Assembly (NCBI GenBank): GCA_036924085.1
Contig: JAVGWX010000013.1
Span: 46,061,175 to 46,125,174, forward strand
Source of the DNA: Ariolimax columbianus
Taxonomy: Eukaryota; Mollusca; Gastropoda; Stylommatophora; Arionidae
Reading direction: 5' to 3'
DNA length: 64,000 nt
Shown here: piece by piece, positions 10,901-25,900 of the stretch
How positions within the stretch are numbered: position 1 is the stretch's first letter
How the letters are laid out: the number at the start of each line of letters is the position of its first letter
The notes under the pieces: generated by a model
Database searches by the model: none
Seen by the model: the letters and a program-made list of their open reading frames with translations, nothing else
Told to the model about the DNA's origin: nothing
Translations under genes and position numbers: made by a program

Positions 10901-13900
10901 TACAAGAAGAGTACAAGAAGAGTACAAGAAGAGTACAAGAAGAGTACAAGAGTACAAGAGTTCAAGAGTTCAAGAGTACAAGAGTACAAGAAGAGTACAA
11001 GAGTACAATAAGAGTACAAGAAGAGTTCAAGAAGAGTACAAGAAGAGTGCAAGAAGAGTGCAAGAGTACAAGAGTGCAAGAGTGCAAGAGTACAAGAAGA
11101 GTACAAGAAGAGTGCAAGAGTACAAGAGTGCAAGAGTGCAAGAGTACAAGAGTACAAGAGTACAAGAAGAGTACAAGAAGAGTACAAGAGTACAAGAAGA
11201 GTACAAGAAGAGTACAAGAAGAGTTCAAGAAGAGTACAAGAGTACAAGAGTACAAGAAGAGTACAAGAAGAGTACAAGAGTACAAGAGTGCAAGAGTGCA
11301 AGAGTACAAGAAGAGTACAAGAAGAGTGCAAGAGTACAAGAGTGCAAGAGTGCAAGAGTACAAGAGTACAAGAAGAGTACAAGAAGAGTACAAGAGTACA
11401 AGAAGAGTACAAGAAGAGTACAAGAAGAGTTCAAGAAGAGTACAAGAGTACAAGAGTACAAGAAGAGTACAAGAAGAGTACAAGAAGAGTTCAAGAAGAG
11501 TACAAGAGTACAAGAGTTCAAGAGTACAAGAGTACAAGAGTACAAGAAGAGTACAAGAAGAGTACAAGAAGAGTTCAAGAAGAGTACAAGAAGAGTACAA
11601 GAAGAGTACAAGAAGAGTACAAGAGTACAAGAGTACAAGAAGAGTACAAGAGTACAAGAGTACAAGAAGAGTACAAGAGTACAAGAGTGCAAGAGTACAA
11701 GAGTACAAGAGTACAAGAAGAGTACAAGAAGAGTACAAGAAGAGTACAAGAAGAGTTCAAGAAGAGTACAAGAAGAGTACAAGAGTACAAGAGTACAAGA
11801 AGAGTACAAGAAGAGTACAAGAAGAGTACAAGAGTACAAGAAGAGTACAAGAGTACAAGAGTGCAAGAGTACAAGAGTACAAGAGTACAAGAAGAGTACA
11901 AGAGTACAAGAGTACAAGAAGAGTACAAGAAGAGTTCAAGAGTACAAGAAGAGTACAAGAGTACAAGAGTTCAAGAGTACAAGAGTACAAGAAGAGTACA
12001 AGAAGAGTACAAGAAGAGTTCAAGAAGAGTACAAGAAGAGTGCAAGAGTACAAGAGTGCAAGAGTGCAAGAGTACAAGAGTACAAGAAGAGTACAAGAAG
12101 AGTACAAGAAGAGTACAAGAAGAGTACAAGAAGAGTTCAAGAAGAGTACAAGAAGAGTGCAAGAGTACAAGAGTGCAAGAGTACAAGAGTACAAGAGTAC
12201 AAGAAGAGTACAAGAAGAGTGCAAGAGTACAAGAGTGCAAGAGTACAAGAAGAGTACAAGAGTACAAGAGTACAAGAAGAGTACAAGAAGAGTACAAGAG
12301 TACAAGAAGAGTTCAAGAAGAGTACAAGAAGAGTTCAAGAAGAGTACAAGAAGAGTACAAGAGTACAAGAAGAGTACAAGAAGAGTACAAGAAGAGTACA
12401 AGAGTACAAGAAGAGTTCAAGAAGAGTACAAGAAGAGTGCAAGAGTACAAGAGTGCAAGAGTGCAAGAGTACAAGAGTACAAGAAGAGTACAAGAAGAGT
12501 GCAAGAGTACAAGAGTGCAAGAGTACAAGAAGAGTACAAGAGTACAAGAGTACAAGAAGAGTACAAGAGTACAAGAAGAGTACAAGAAGAGTTCAAGAGT
12601 ACAAGAAGAGTACAAGAGTACAAGAGTTCAAGAGTACAAGAGTACAAGAAGAGTACAAGAAGAGTTCAAGAAGAGTACAAGAAGAGTGCAAGAGTACAAG
12701 AGTGCAAGAGTGCAAGAGTACAAGAAGAGTACAAGAAGAGTACAAGAAGAGTACAAGAAGAGTTCAAGAAGAGTACAAGAAGAGTGCAAGAGTACAAGAG
12801 TGCAAGAGTACAAGAGTACAAGAAGAGTACAAGAAGAGTACAAGAAGAGTACAAGAAGAGTACAAGAAGAGTACAAGAGTACAAGAAGAGTACAAGAAGA
12901 GTACAAGAGTACAAGAAGAGTACAAGAGTACAAGAAGAGTACAAAAGTACAAGAAGAGTACAAGAGTACAAGAAGAGTACAAGAGTACAAGAAGAGTACA
13001 AGAGTACAAGAAGAGTACAAGAGTACAAGAAGAGTACAAGAGTACAAGAGTACAAGAAGAGTACAAGAGTACAAGAAGAGTACAAGAGTACAAGAAGAGT
13101 ACAAGAGTACAAGAAGAGTACAAGAGTACAAGAAGAGTACAAGAGTACAAGAAGAGTACAAGAGTACAAGAAGAGTACAAGAGTACAAGAAGAGTACAAG
13201 AGTACAAGAAGAGTACAAGAGTACAAGAGTACAAGAAGAGTACAAGAGTACAAGAAGAGTACAAGAGTACAAGAAGAGTACAAGAGTACAAGAAGAGTAC
13301 AAGAGTACAAGAAGAGTACAAGAGTACAAGAAGAGTACAAGAGTACAAGAAGAGTACAAGAAGAGTACAAGAAGAGTACAAGAGTACAAGAAGAGTACAA
13401 GAGTACAAGAGTACAAGAAGAGTACAAGAAGAGTACAAGAGTACAAGAGTACAAGAAGAGTACAAGAAGAGTACAAGAGTTCAAGAGTACAAGAAGAGTA
13501 CAAGAAGAGTACAAGAGTTCAAGAGTACAAGAAGAGTACAAGAAGAGTACAAGAAGAGTACAAGAGTACAAGAGTACAAGAAGAGTACAAGAGTACAAGA
13601 AGAGTTCAAGAAGAGTACAAGAGTACAAGAGTACAAGAAGAGTACAAGAAGAGTACAAGAGTACAAGAAGAGTTCAAGAAGAGTACAAGAAGAGTACAAG
13701 AAGAGTACAAGAGTACAAGAAGAGTACAAGAAGAGTACAAGAGTACAAGAAGAGTACAAGAAGAGTACAAGAGTACAAGAAGAGTTCAAGAAGAGTTCAA
13801 GAAGAGTACAAGAAGAGTACAAGAGTACAAGAAGAGTACAAGAAGAGTACAAGAAGAGTTCAAGAAGAGTACAAGAGTACAAGAGTACAAGAAGAGTACA

Positions 13901-16900
13901 AGAAGAGTACAAGAAGAGTTCAAGAAGAGTACAAGAGTACAAGAGTACAAGAAGAGTACAAGAAGAGTACAAGAAGAGTTCAAGAAGAGTTCAAGAAGAG
14001 TACAAGAGTACAAGAGTACAAGAAGAGTACAAGAAGAGTACAAGAAGAGTACAAGAGTACAAGAGTACAAGAAGAGTACAAGAAGAGTACAAGAAGAGTT
14101 CAAGAAGAGTTCAAGAAGAGTACAAGAGTACAAGAGTACAAGAAGAGTACAAGAAGAGTACAAGAAGAGTTCAAGAAGAGTACAAGAGTACAAGAAGAGT
14201 ACAAGAAGAGTACAAGAAGAGTTCAAGAAGAGTACAAGAAGAGTACAAGAAGAGTACAAGAAGAGTTCAAGAAGAGTACAAGAGTACAAGAGTACAAGAA
14301 GAGTACAAGAAGAGTACAAGAAGAGTACAAGAGTACAAGAAGAGTACAAGAAGAGTACAAGAGTACAAAAAGAGTACAAGAAGAGTACAAGAAGAGTACA
14401 AGAAGAGTACAAGAAGAGTACAAGAGTACAAGAAGAGTACAAGAGTACAAGAAGAGTACAAGAAGAGTTCAAGAAGAGTACAAGAAGAGTACAAGAAGAG
14501 TACAAGAAGAGTACAAGAAGAGTACAAGAGTACAAGAAGAGTACAAGAAGAGTACAAGAAGAGTACAAGAAGAGTACAAGAGTACAAGAAGAGTACAAGA
14601 GTACAAGAAGAGTACAAGAAGAGTTCAAGAAGAGTACAAGAGTACAAGAGTACAAGAAGAGTACAAGAAGAGTACAAGAAGAGTTCAAGAAGAGTTCAAG
14701 AAGAGTACAAGAGTACAAGAGTACAAGAAGAGTACAAGAAGAGTACAAGAAGAGTTCAAGAAGAGTACAAGAGTACAAGAAGAGTACAAGAAGAGTACAA
14801 GAAGAGTTCAAGAAGAGTACAAGAGTACAAGAAGAGTACAAGAAGAGTTCAAGAAGAGTACAAGAGTACAAGAGTACAAGAAGAGTACAAGAAGAGTACA
14901 AGAAGAGTACAAGAGTACAAGAAGAGTACAAGAAGAGTACAAGAGTACAAGAAGAGTACAAGAAGAGTACAAGAAGAGTACAAGAAGAGTACAAGAGTAC
15001 AAGAAGAGTACAAGAGTACAAGAAGAGTACAAGAAGAGTACAAGAAGAGTACAAGAAGAGTACAAGAGTACAAGAGTACAAGAAGAGTACAAGAAGAGTA
15101 CAAGAAGAGTACAAGAGTACAAGAAGAGTACAAGAAGAGTACAAGAAGAGTTCAAGAAGAGTTCAAGAAGAGTTCAAGAAGAGTACAAGAAGAGTACAAG
15201 AAGAGTACAAGAAGAGTACAAGAGTACAAGAAGAGTACAAGAAGAGTACAAGAAGAGTACAAGAGTACAAGAAGAGTACAAGAAGAGTACAAGAGTACAA
15301 GAGTACAAGAAGAGTACAAGAAGAGTTCAAGAAGAGTACAAGAGTACAAGAAGAGTTCAAGAGTACAAGAAGAGTACAAGAGTACAAGAGTTCAAGAGTA
15401 CAAGAGTACAAGAAGAGTACAAGAAGAGTACAAGAAGAGTTCAAGAAGAGTACAAGAAGAGTACAAGAAGAGTACAAGAAAAGTACAAGAAGAGTACAAG
15501 AGTACAATAAGAGTACAAGAGTACAAGAGTACAAGAGTACAAGAAGAGTACAAGAGTACAAGAAGAGTACAAGAAGAGTACAAGAAGAGTACAAGAAGAG
15601 TACAAGAGTACAAGAGTTCAAGAGTTCAAGAGTACAAGAAGAGTACAAGAGTACAAGAAGAGTACAAGAAGAGTACAAGAAGAGTTCAAGAAGAGTACAA
15701 GAAGAGTGCAAGAGTACAAGAGTGAAAGAGTGCAAGAGTACAAGAAGAGTACAAGAAGAGTACAAGAAGAGTTCAAGAAGAGTACAAGAAGAGTGCAAGA
15801 AGAGTGCAAGAGTACAAGAGTGCAAGAGTGCAAGAGTACAAGAGTACAAGAAGAGTACAAGAAGAGTACAAGAAGAGTACAAGAGTACAAGAGTGCAAGA
15901 GTACAAGAGTACAAGAAGAGTACAAGAAGAGTACAAGAGTACAAGAAGAGTACAAGAGTACAAGAGTGCAAGAGTGCAAGAGTACAAGAAGAGTACAAGA
16001 AGAGTACAAGAGTACAAGAGTGCAAGAGTGCAAGAGTACAAGAAGAGTACAAGAAGAGTGCAAGAGTACAAGAGTGCAAGAGTGCAAGAGTACAAGAGTA
16101 CAAGAAGAGTACAAGAAGAGTACAAGAAGAGTACAAGAGTACAAGAAGAGTACAAGAAGAGTTCAAGAAGAGTACAAGAGTACAAGAAGAGTACAAGAAG
16201 AGTACAAGAGTACAAGAGTACAAGAAGAGTACAAGAAGAGTACAAGAAGAGTTCAAGAAGAGTACAAGAGTACAAGAAGAGTACAAGAAGAGTACAAGAA
16301 GAGTACAAGAAGAGTACAAGAAGAGTTCAAGAAGAGTACAAGAGTACAAGAAGAGTACAAGAAGAGTACAAGAAGAGTTCAAGAAGAGTACAAGAGTACA
16401 AGAGTTCAAGAGTACAAGAGTACAAGAAGAGTTCAAGAAGAGTACAAGAGTACAAGAAGAGTACAAGAAGAGTACAAGAAGAGTACAAGAAGAGTTCAAG
16501 AAGAGTACAAGAAGAGTGCAAGAGTACAAGAGTACAAGAAGAGTACAAGAAGAGTACAAGAGTACAAGAGTGCAAGAGTACAAGAGTACAAGAAGAGTAC
16601 AAGAGTACAAGAGTGCAAGAGTACAAGAGTACAAGAGGAGTACAAGAAGAGTACAAGAAGAGTACAAGAGTACAAGAGTACAAGAAGAGTACAAGAGTAC
16701 AAGAGTGCAAGAGTACAAGAGTACAAGAAGAGTACGAGAGTACAAGAGTGCAAGAGTACAAGAGTACAAGAGTACAAGAAGAGTACAAGAAGAGTACAAG
16801 AAGAGTTCAAGAAGAGTACAAGAAGAGTTCAAGAAGAGTACAAGAAGAGTGCAAGAGTACAAGAAGAGTACAAGAAGAGTACAAGAGTACAAGAAGAGTT

Positions 16901-19900
16901 CAAGATGAGTACAAGAAGAGTGCAAGAGTACAAGAAGAGTACAAGAAGAGTACAAGAGTACAAGAAGAGTTCAAGAAGAGTACAAGAAGAGTTCAAGAAG
17001 AGTACAAGAGTACAAGAGTACAAGAAGAGTACAAGAAGAGTACAAGAAGAGTTCAAGAAGAGTACAAGAGTACAAGAAGAGTACAAGAAGAGTACAAGAG
17101 TACAAGAGTGCAAGAGTACAAGAAGAGTACAAGAGTACAAGAGTACAAGAAGAGTACAAGAAGAGTACAAGAGTACAAGAAGAGTTCAAGAAGAGTACAA
17201 GAAGAGTACAAGAGTACAAGAAGAGTACAAGAAGAGTTCAAGAGTACAAGAAGAGTACAAGAGTACAAGAGTACAAGAGTACAAGAAGAGTACAAGAAGA
17301 GTACAAGAAGAGTTCAAGAAGAGTACAAGAAGAGTGCAAGAGTACAAGAGTGCAAGAGTACAAGAGTACAAGAAGAGTACAAGAAGAGTGCAAGAGTACA
17401 AGAGTGCAAGAGTACAAGAAGAGTACAAGAGTACAAGAAGAGTACAAGAAGAGTACAAGAGTACAAGAGTGCAAGAGTACAAGAAGAGTTCAAGAAGAGT
17501 ACAAGAGTACAAGAGTACAAGAAGAGTTCAAGAAGAGTACAAGAAGAGTTCAAGAAGAGTACAAGAAGAGTACAAGAAGAGTTCAAGAAGAGTACAAGAA
17601 GAGTTCAAGAAGAGTTCAAGAGTACAAGAGTGCAAGAGTGCAAGAGTACAAGAGTACAAGAGTACAAGAAGAGTACAAGAAGAGTGCAAGAGTACAAGAG
17701 TGCAAGAGTACAAGAAGAGTACAAGAGTACAAGAGTACAAGAAGAGTACAAGAGTACAAGAAGAGTTCAAGAGTACAAGAAGAGTACAAGAGTACAAGAG
17801 TTCAAGAGTTCAAGAGTACAAGAGTACAAGAAGAGTACAAGAAGAGTACAAGAAGAGTTCAAGAAGAGTACAAGAAGAGTGCAAGAGTACAAGAGTGCAA
17901 GAGTGCAAGAGTACAAGAGTACAAGAAGAGTACAAGAAGAGTACAAGAAGAGTACAAGAAGAGTACAAGAAGAGTTCAAGAAGAGTACAAGAAGAGTGCA
18001 AGAGTACAAGAGTGCAAGAGTGCAAGAGTACAAGAGTACAAGAAGAGTACAAGAAGAGTACAAGAAGAGTTCAAGAAGAGTACAAGAAGAGTACAAGAGT
18101 ACAAGAAGAGTACAAGAGTACAAGAAGAGTACAAGAGTACAAGAAGAGTACAAGAGTACAAGAGTACAAGAAGAGTACAAGAGTACAAGAAGAGTACAAG
18201 AGTACAAGAGTACAAGAAGAGTACAAGAGTACAAGAAGAGTACAAGAGTACAAGAAGAGTACAAGAGTACAAGAAGAGTACAAGAGTACAAGAAGAGTAC
18301 AAGAGTACAAGAAGAGTACAAGAGTACAAGAGTACAAGAAGAGTACAAGAGTACAAGAAGAGTACAAGAGTTCAAGAGTACAAGAAGAGTACAAGAGTAC
18401 AAGAAGAGTACAAGAAGAGTACAAGAGTACAAGAGTACAAGAAGAGTACAAGAAGAGTACAAGAAGAGTACAAGAGTACAAGAGTTCAAGAGTACAAGAA
18501 GAGTACAAGAAGAGTACAAGAGTACAAGAAGAGTACAAGAGTACAAGAAGAGTACAAGAGTACAAGAAGAGTACAAGAAGAGTACAAGAGTACAAGAAGA
18601 GTACAAGAGTACAAGAGTTCAAGAGTACAAGAAGAGTACAAGAAGAGTACAAGAAGAGTACAAGAGTACAAGAGTACAAGAAGAGTACAAGAGTACAAGA
18701 AGAGTACAAGAAGAGTACAAGAGTACAAGAAGAGTACAAGAGTACAAGAAGAGTACAAGAGTACAAGAAGAGTACAAGAAGAGTACAAGAGTACAAGAAG
18801 AGTACAAGAAGAGTACAAGAGTACAAGAAGAGTTCAAGAAGAGTACAAGAGTACAAGAGTACAAGAAGAGTACAAGAAGAGTACAAGAAGAGTACAAGAA
18901 GAGTACAAGAAGAGTACAAGAAGAGTACAAGAAGAGTACAAGAGTACAAGAGTACAAGAAGAGTACAAGAAGAGTGCAAGAGTACAAGAGTACAAGAAGA
19001 GTACAAGAAGAGTACAAGAAGAGTACAAGAAGAGTACAAGAAGAGTACAAGAAGAGTACAAGAGTACAAGAAGAGTACAAAAATAGTGCAAGAGTACAAG
19101 AGTACAAGAAGAGTACAAGAGTACAAGAAGAGTACAAGAGTACAAGAAGAGTACAAGAAGAGTACAAGAGTACAAGAAGAGTACAAGAAGAGTACAAGAA
19201 GAGTACAAGAAGAGTTCAAGAAGAGTACAAGAGTACAAGAGTTCAAGAGTACAAGAGTACAAGAAGAGTACAAGAAGAGTACAAGAAGAGTTCAAGAAGA
19301 GTACAAGAAGAGTACAAGAAGAGTACAAGAAGAGTACAAGAGTACAAGAGTACAAGAAGAGTACAAGAAGAGTACAAGAGTACAAGAGTGCAAGAGTACA
19401 AGAGTACAAGAAGAGTACAAGAGTACAAGAGTACAAGAGTACAAGAAGAGTACAAGAAGAGTACAAGAAGAGTACAAGAGTACAAGAAGAGTACAAGAAG
19501 AGTACAAGAGTACAAGAGTGCAAGAGTACAAGAGTACAAGAGTACAAGAAGAGTACAAGAGTACAAGAAGAGTACAAGAAGAGTACAAGAGTACAAGAAG
19601 AGTTCAAGAGTACAAGAAGAGTACAAGAGTACAAGAGTTCAAGAGTTCAAGAGTACAAGAGTACAAGAAGAGTACAAGAAGAGTACAAGAAGAGTTCAAG
19701 AAGAGTACAAGAAGAGTTCAAGAAGAGTACAAGAAGAGTGCAAGAGTACAAGAAGAGTACAAGAAGAGTACAAGAGTACAAGAAGAGTTCAAGATGAGTA
19801 CAAGAAGAGTGCAAGAGTACAAGAAGAGTACAAGAAGAGTACAAGAGTACAAGAAGAGTTCAAGAAGAGTACAAGAAGAGTTCAAGAAGAGTACAAGAGT

Positions 19901-22900
19901 ACAAGAGTACAAGAAGAGTACAAGAAGAGTACAAGAAGAGTTCAAGAAGAGTACAAGAGTACAAGAGTACAAGAAGAGTACAAGAAGAGTACAAGAGTAC
20001 AAGAGTGCAAGAGTACAAGAAGAGTACAAGAGTACAAGAGTACAAGAAGAGTACAAGAAGAGTACAAGAGTACAAGAAGAGTTCAAGAAGAGTACAAGAA
20101 GAGTACAAGAGTACAAGAAGAGTACAAGAAGAGTTCAAGAGTACAAGAAGAGTACAAGAGTACAAGAGTTCAAGAGTACAAGAGTACAAGAAGAGTACAA
20201 GAAGAGTACAAGAAGAGTTCAAGAAGAGTACAAGAAGAGTGCAAGAGTACAAGAGTGCAAGAGTGCAAGAGTACAAGAGTACAAGAAGAGTACAAGAAGA
20301 GTGCAAGAGTACAAGAGTGCAAGAGTACAAGAAGAGTACAAGAGTACAAGAAGAGTACAAGAAGAGTACAAGAGTACAAGAGTGCAAGAGTACAAGAAGA
20401 GTTCAAGAAGAGTTCAAGAGTACAAGAGTGCAAGAGTGCAAGAGTACAAGAGTACAAGAGTACAAGAAGAGTACAAGAAGAGTGCAAGAGTACAAGAGTG
20501 CAAGAGTACAAGAAGAGTACAAGAGTACAAGAGTACAAGAAGAGTACAAGAGTACAAGAAGAGTACAAGAAGAGTTCAAGAGTACAAGAAGAGTACAAGA
20601 GTACAAGAGTTCAAGAGTTCAAGAGTACAAGAGTACAAGAAGAGTACAAGAAGAGTACAAGAAGAGTTCAAGAAGAGTACAAGAAGAGTGCAAGAGTACA
20701 AGAGTGCAAGAGTGCAAGAGTACAAGAGTACAAGAAGAGTACAAGAAGAGTACAAGAAGAGTACAAGAAGAGTACAAGAAGAGTTCAAGAAGAGTACAAG
20801 AAGAGTGCAAGAGTACAAGAGTGCAAGAGTGCAAGAGTACAAGAGTACAAGAAGAGTACAAGAAGAGTACAAGAAGAGTTCAAGAAGAGTACAAGAAGAG
20901 TACAAGAGTACAAGAAGAGTACAAGAGTACAAGAAGAGTACAAGAGTACAAGAAGAGTACAAGAGTACAAGAGTACAAGAAGAGTACAAGAGTACAAGAA
21001 GAGTACAAGAGTACAAGAGTACAAGAAGAGTACAAGAGTACAAGAAGAGTACAAGAGTACAAGAAGAGTACAAGAGTACAAGAAGAGTACAAGAGTACAA
21101 GAAGAGTACAAGAGTACAAGAAGAGTACAAGAGTACAAGAGTACAAGAAGAGTACAAGAGTACAAGAAGAGTACAAGAGTTCAAGAGTACAAGAAGAGTA
21201 CAAGAGTACAAGAGTACAAGAAGAGTACAAGAAGAGTACAAGAGTACAAGAGTACAAGAAGAGTACAAGAAGAGTACAAGAGTACAAGAGTACAAGAAGA
21301 GTACAAGAGTACAAGAAGAGTACAAGAGTACAAGAAGAGTACAAGAAGAGTACAAGAGTACAAGAAGAGTACAAGAGTACAAGAGTTCAAGAGTACAAGA
21401 AGAGTACAAGAAGAGTACAAGAAGAGTACAAGAGTACAAGAGTACAAGAAGAGTACAAGAGTACAAGAAGAGTACAAGAAGAGTACAAGAGTACAAGAAG
21501 AGTACAAGAGTACAAGAAGAGTACAAGAGTACAAGAAGAGTACAAGAAGAGTACAAGAGTACAAGAAGAGTACAAGAAGAGTACAAGAGTACAAGAAGAG
21601 TTCAAGAAGAGTACAAGAGTACAAGAGTACAAGAAGAGTACAAGAAGAGTACAAGAAGAGTACAAGAAGAGTACAAGAAGAGTACAAGAAGAGTACAAGA
21701 AGAGTACAAGAGTACAAGAGTACAAGAAGAGTACAAGAAGAGTGCAAGAGTACAAGAGTACAAGAAGAGTACAAGAAGAGTACAAGAAGAGTACAAGAAG
21801 AGTACAAGAAGAGTACAAGAAGAGTACAAGAGTACAAGAAGAGTACAAAAATAGTGCAAGAGTACAAGAGTACAAGAAGAGTACAAGAGTACAAGAAGAG
21901 TACAAGAGTACAAGAAGAGTACAAGAAGAGTACAAGAGTACAAGAAGAGTACAAGAAGAGTACAAGAAGAGTACAAGAAGAGTTCAAGAAGAGTACAAGA
22001 GTACAAGAGTTCAAGAGTACAAGAGTACAAGAAGAGTACAAGAAGAGTACAAGAAGAGTTCAAGAAGAGTACAAGAAGAGTACAAGAAGAGTACAAGAAG
22101 AGTACAAGAGTACAAGAGTACAAGAAGAGTACAAGAAGAGTACAAGAGTACAAGAGTGCAAGAGTACAAGAGTACAAGAAGAGTACAAGAGTACAAGAGT
22201 ACAAGAGTACAAGAAGAGTACAAGAAGAGTACAAGAAGAGTACAAGAGTACAAGAAGAGTACAAGAAGAGTACAAGAGTACAAGAGTGCAAGAGTACAAG
22301 AGTACAAGAAGAGTACAAGAGTACAAGAAGAGTACAAGAAGAGTACAAGAGTACAAGAAGAGTTCAAGAGTACAAGAAGAGTACAAGAGTACAAGAGTTC
22401 AAGAGTTCAAGAGTACAAGAGTACAAGAAGAGTACAAGAAGAGTACAAGAAGAGTTCAAGAAGAGTACAAGAAGAGTGCAAGAGTACAAGAGTGCAAGAG
22501 TGCAAGAGTACAAGAAGAGTACAAGAAGAGTACAAGAAGAGTACAAGAAGAGTACAAGAAGAGTACAAGAAGAGTTCAAGAAGAGTACAAGAAGAGTTCA
22601 AGAAGAGTACAAAAAGAGTGCAAGAGTACAAGAGTGCAAGAGTGCAAGAGTACAAGAGTACAAGAAGAGTACAAGAAGAGTACAAGAGTACAAGAAGAGT
22701 TCAAGAAGAGTACAAGAAGAGTTCAAGAAGAGTACAAGAAGAGTACAAGAGTACAAGAGTACAAGAAGAGTACAAGAAGAGTACAAGAAGAGTACAAGAG
22801 TACAAGAAGAGTTCAAGAAGAGTACAAGAAGAGTGCAAGAGTACAAGAGTGCAAGAGTACAAGAAGAGTACAAGAGTACAAGAGTACAAGAAGAGTACAA

Positions 22901-25900
22901 GAAGAGTACAAGAGTACAAGAGTACAAGAAGAGTACAAGAAGAGTGCAAGAGTACAAGAGTGCAAGAGTACAAGAAGAGTACAAGAGTACAAGAGTACAA
23001 GAAGAGTACAAGAAGAGTACAAGAGTACAAGAAGAGTACAAGAAGAGTTCAAGAGTACAAGAAGAGTACAAGAGTACAAGAGTTCAAGAGTTCAAGAGTA
23101 CAAGAAGAGTACAAGAAGAGTACAAGAAGAGTTCAAGAAGAGTACAAGAAGAGTACAAGAAGAGTACAAGAAGAGTACAAGAAGAGTACAAGAGTACAAG
23201 AGTACAAGAAGAGTACAAGAAGAGTTCAAGAAGAGTACAAGAGTACAAGAAGAGTTCAAGAGTACAAGAAGAGTACAAGAGTACAAGAGTTCAAGAGTAC
23301 AAGAGTACAAGAAGAGTACAAGAAGAGTACAAGAAGAGTTCAAGAAGAGTACAAGAAGAGTACAAGAAGAGTACAACAGTACAATAAGAGTACAAGAGTA
23401 CAAGAGTTCAAGAGTACAAGAGTACAAGAAGAGTACAAGAGTACAAGAAGAGTACAAGAAGAGTACAAGAAGAGTACAAGAAGAGTACAAGAGTACAAGA
23501 GTTCAAGAGTTCAAGAGTACAAGAAGAGTACAAGAGTACAAGAAGAGTTCAAGAAGAGTACAAGAAGAGTGCAAGAGTACAAGAGTGAAAGAGTGCAAGA
23601 GTACAAGAAGAGTACAAGAAGAGTACAAGAAGAGTTCAAGAAGAGTACAAGAAGAGTGCAAGAAGAGTGCAAGAGTACAAGAGTGCAAGAGTGCAAGAGT
23701 ACAAGAGTACAAGAAGAGTACAAGAAGAGTACAAGAGTACAAGAGTGCAAGAGTGCAAGAGTACAAGAAGAGTACAAGAAGAGTGCAAGAGTACAAGAGT
23801 GCAAGAGTGCAAGAGTACAAGAGTACAAGAAGAGTACAAGAAGAGTACAAGAAGAGTACAAGAGTACAAGAAGAGTACAAGAAGAGTTCAAGAAGAGTTC
23901 AAGAAGAGTACAAGAGTACAAGAAGAGTACAAGAAGAGTACAAGAGTACAAGAAGAGTACAAGAAGAGTACAAGAAGAGTTCAAGAAGAGTACAAGAGTA
24001 CAAGAAGAGTACAAGAAGAGTACAAGAAGAGTACAAGAAGAGTACAAGAAGAGTACAAGAAGAGTTCAAGAAGAGTACAAGAGTACAAGAGTACAAGAAG
24101 AGTACAAGAAGAGTACAAGAAGAGTTCAAGAAGAGTACAAGAGTTCAAGAGTACAAGAGTACAAGAAGAGTTCAAGAAGAGTACAAGAGTACAAGAAGAG
24201 TACAAGAAGAGTACAAGAAGAGTACAAGAAGAGTTCAAGAAGAGTACAAGAAGAGTGCAAGAGTACAAGAGTACAAGAAGAGTACAAGAAGAGTACAAGA
24301 GTACAAGAGTGCAAGAGTACAAGAGTACAAGAAGAGTACAAGAGTACAAGAGTGCAAGAGTACAAGAGTACAAGAGGAGTACAAGAAGAGTACAAGAAGA
24401 GTACAAGAGTACAAGAGTACAAGAAGAGTACAAGAAGAGTACAAGAGTGCAAGAGTACAAGAAGAGTACAAGAGTACAAGAGTGCAAGAGTACAAGAGTA
24501 CAAGAGTACAAGAAGAGTACAAGAAGAGTACAAGAAGAGTTCAAGAAGAGTACAAGAAGAGTTCAAGAAGAGTACAAGAAGAGTGCAAGAGTACAAGAAG
24601 AGTACAAGAAGAGTACAAGAGTACAAGAAGAGTTCAAGAAGAGTACAAGAAGAGTGCAAGAGTACAAGAAGAGTACAAGAAGAGTACAAGAGTACAAGAA
24701 GAGTTCAAGAAGAGTACAAGAAGAGTTCAAGAAGAGTACAAGAGTACAAGAAGAGTACAAGAAGAGTACAAGAAGAGTTCAAGAAGAGTACAAGAGTACA
24801 AGAGTACAAGAAGAGTACAAGAAGAGTACAAGAGTACAAGAGTGCAAGAGTACAAGAGTACAAGAGTACAAGAAGAGTACAAGAGTACAAGAGTACAAGA
24901 AGAGTACAAGAAGAGTACAAGAGTACAAGAAGAGTTCAAGAAGAGTACAAGAAGAGTACAAGAGTACAAGAAGAGTACAAGAAGAGTTCAAGAGTACAAG
25001 AAGAGTACAAGAGTACAAGAGTTCAAGAGTACAAGAGTACAAGAAGAGTACAAGAAGAGTACAAGAAGAGTTCAAGAAGAGTACAAGAAGAGTGCAAGAG
25101 TACAAGAGTGCAAGAGTACAAGAGTACAAGAGTACAAGAAGAGTACAAGAAGAGTGCAAGAGTACAAGAGTGCAAGAGTACAAGAAGAGTACAAGAAGAG
25201 TACAAGAAGAGTACAAGAAGAGTACAAGAAGAGTACAAGAGTACAAGAGTGCAAGAGTACAAGAAGAGTTCAAGAAGAGTACAAGAGTACAAGAGTACAA
25301 GAAGAGTTCAAGAAGAGTACAAGAAGAGTTCAAGAAGAGTACAAGAAGAGTACAAGAAGAGTTCAAGAAGAGTACAAGAAGAGTTCAAGAAGAGTTCAAG
25401 AAGAGTACAAGAAGAGTGCAAGAGTACAAGAGTGCAAGAGTGCAAGAGTACAAGAGTACAAGAAGAGTACAAGAAGAGTGCAAGAGTACAAGAGTGCAAG
25501 AGTACAAGAAGAGTACAAGAAGAGTACAAGAGTACAAGAAGAGTACAAGAAGAGTTCAAGAGTACAAGAAGAGTACAAGAAGAGTACAAGAAGAGTACAA
25601 GAGTACAAGAAGAGTACAAGAAGAGTGCAAGAGTACAAGAGTGCAAGAGTACAAGAAGAGTACAAGAAGAGTACAAGAGTACAAGAAGAGTACAAGAAGA
25701 GTTCAAGAGTACAAGAAGAGTACAAGAGTACAAGAGTTCAAGAGTTCAAGAGTACAAGAGTACAAGAAGAGTACAAGAAGAGTACAAGAAGAGTTCAAGA
25801 AGAGTACAAGAAGAGTGCAAGAGTACAAGAGTGCAAGAGTGCAAGAGTACAAGAGTACAAGAAGAGTACAAGAAGAGTTCAAGAAGAGTTCAAGAAGAGT

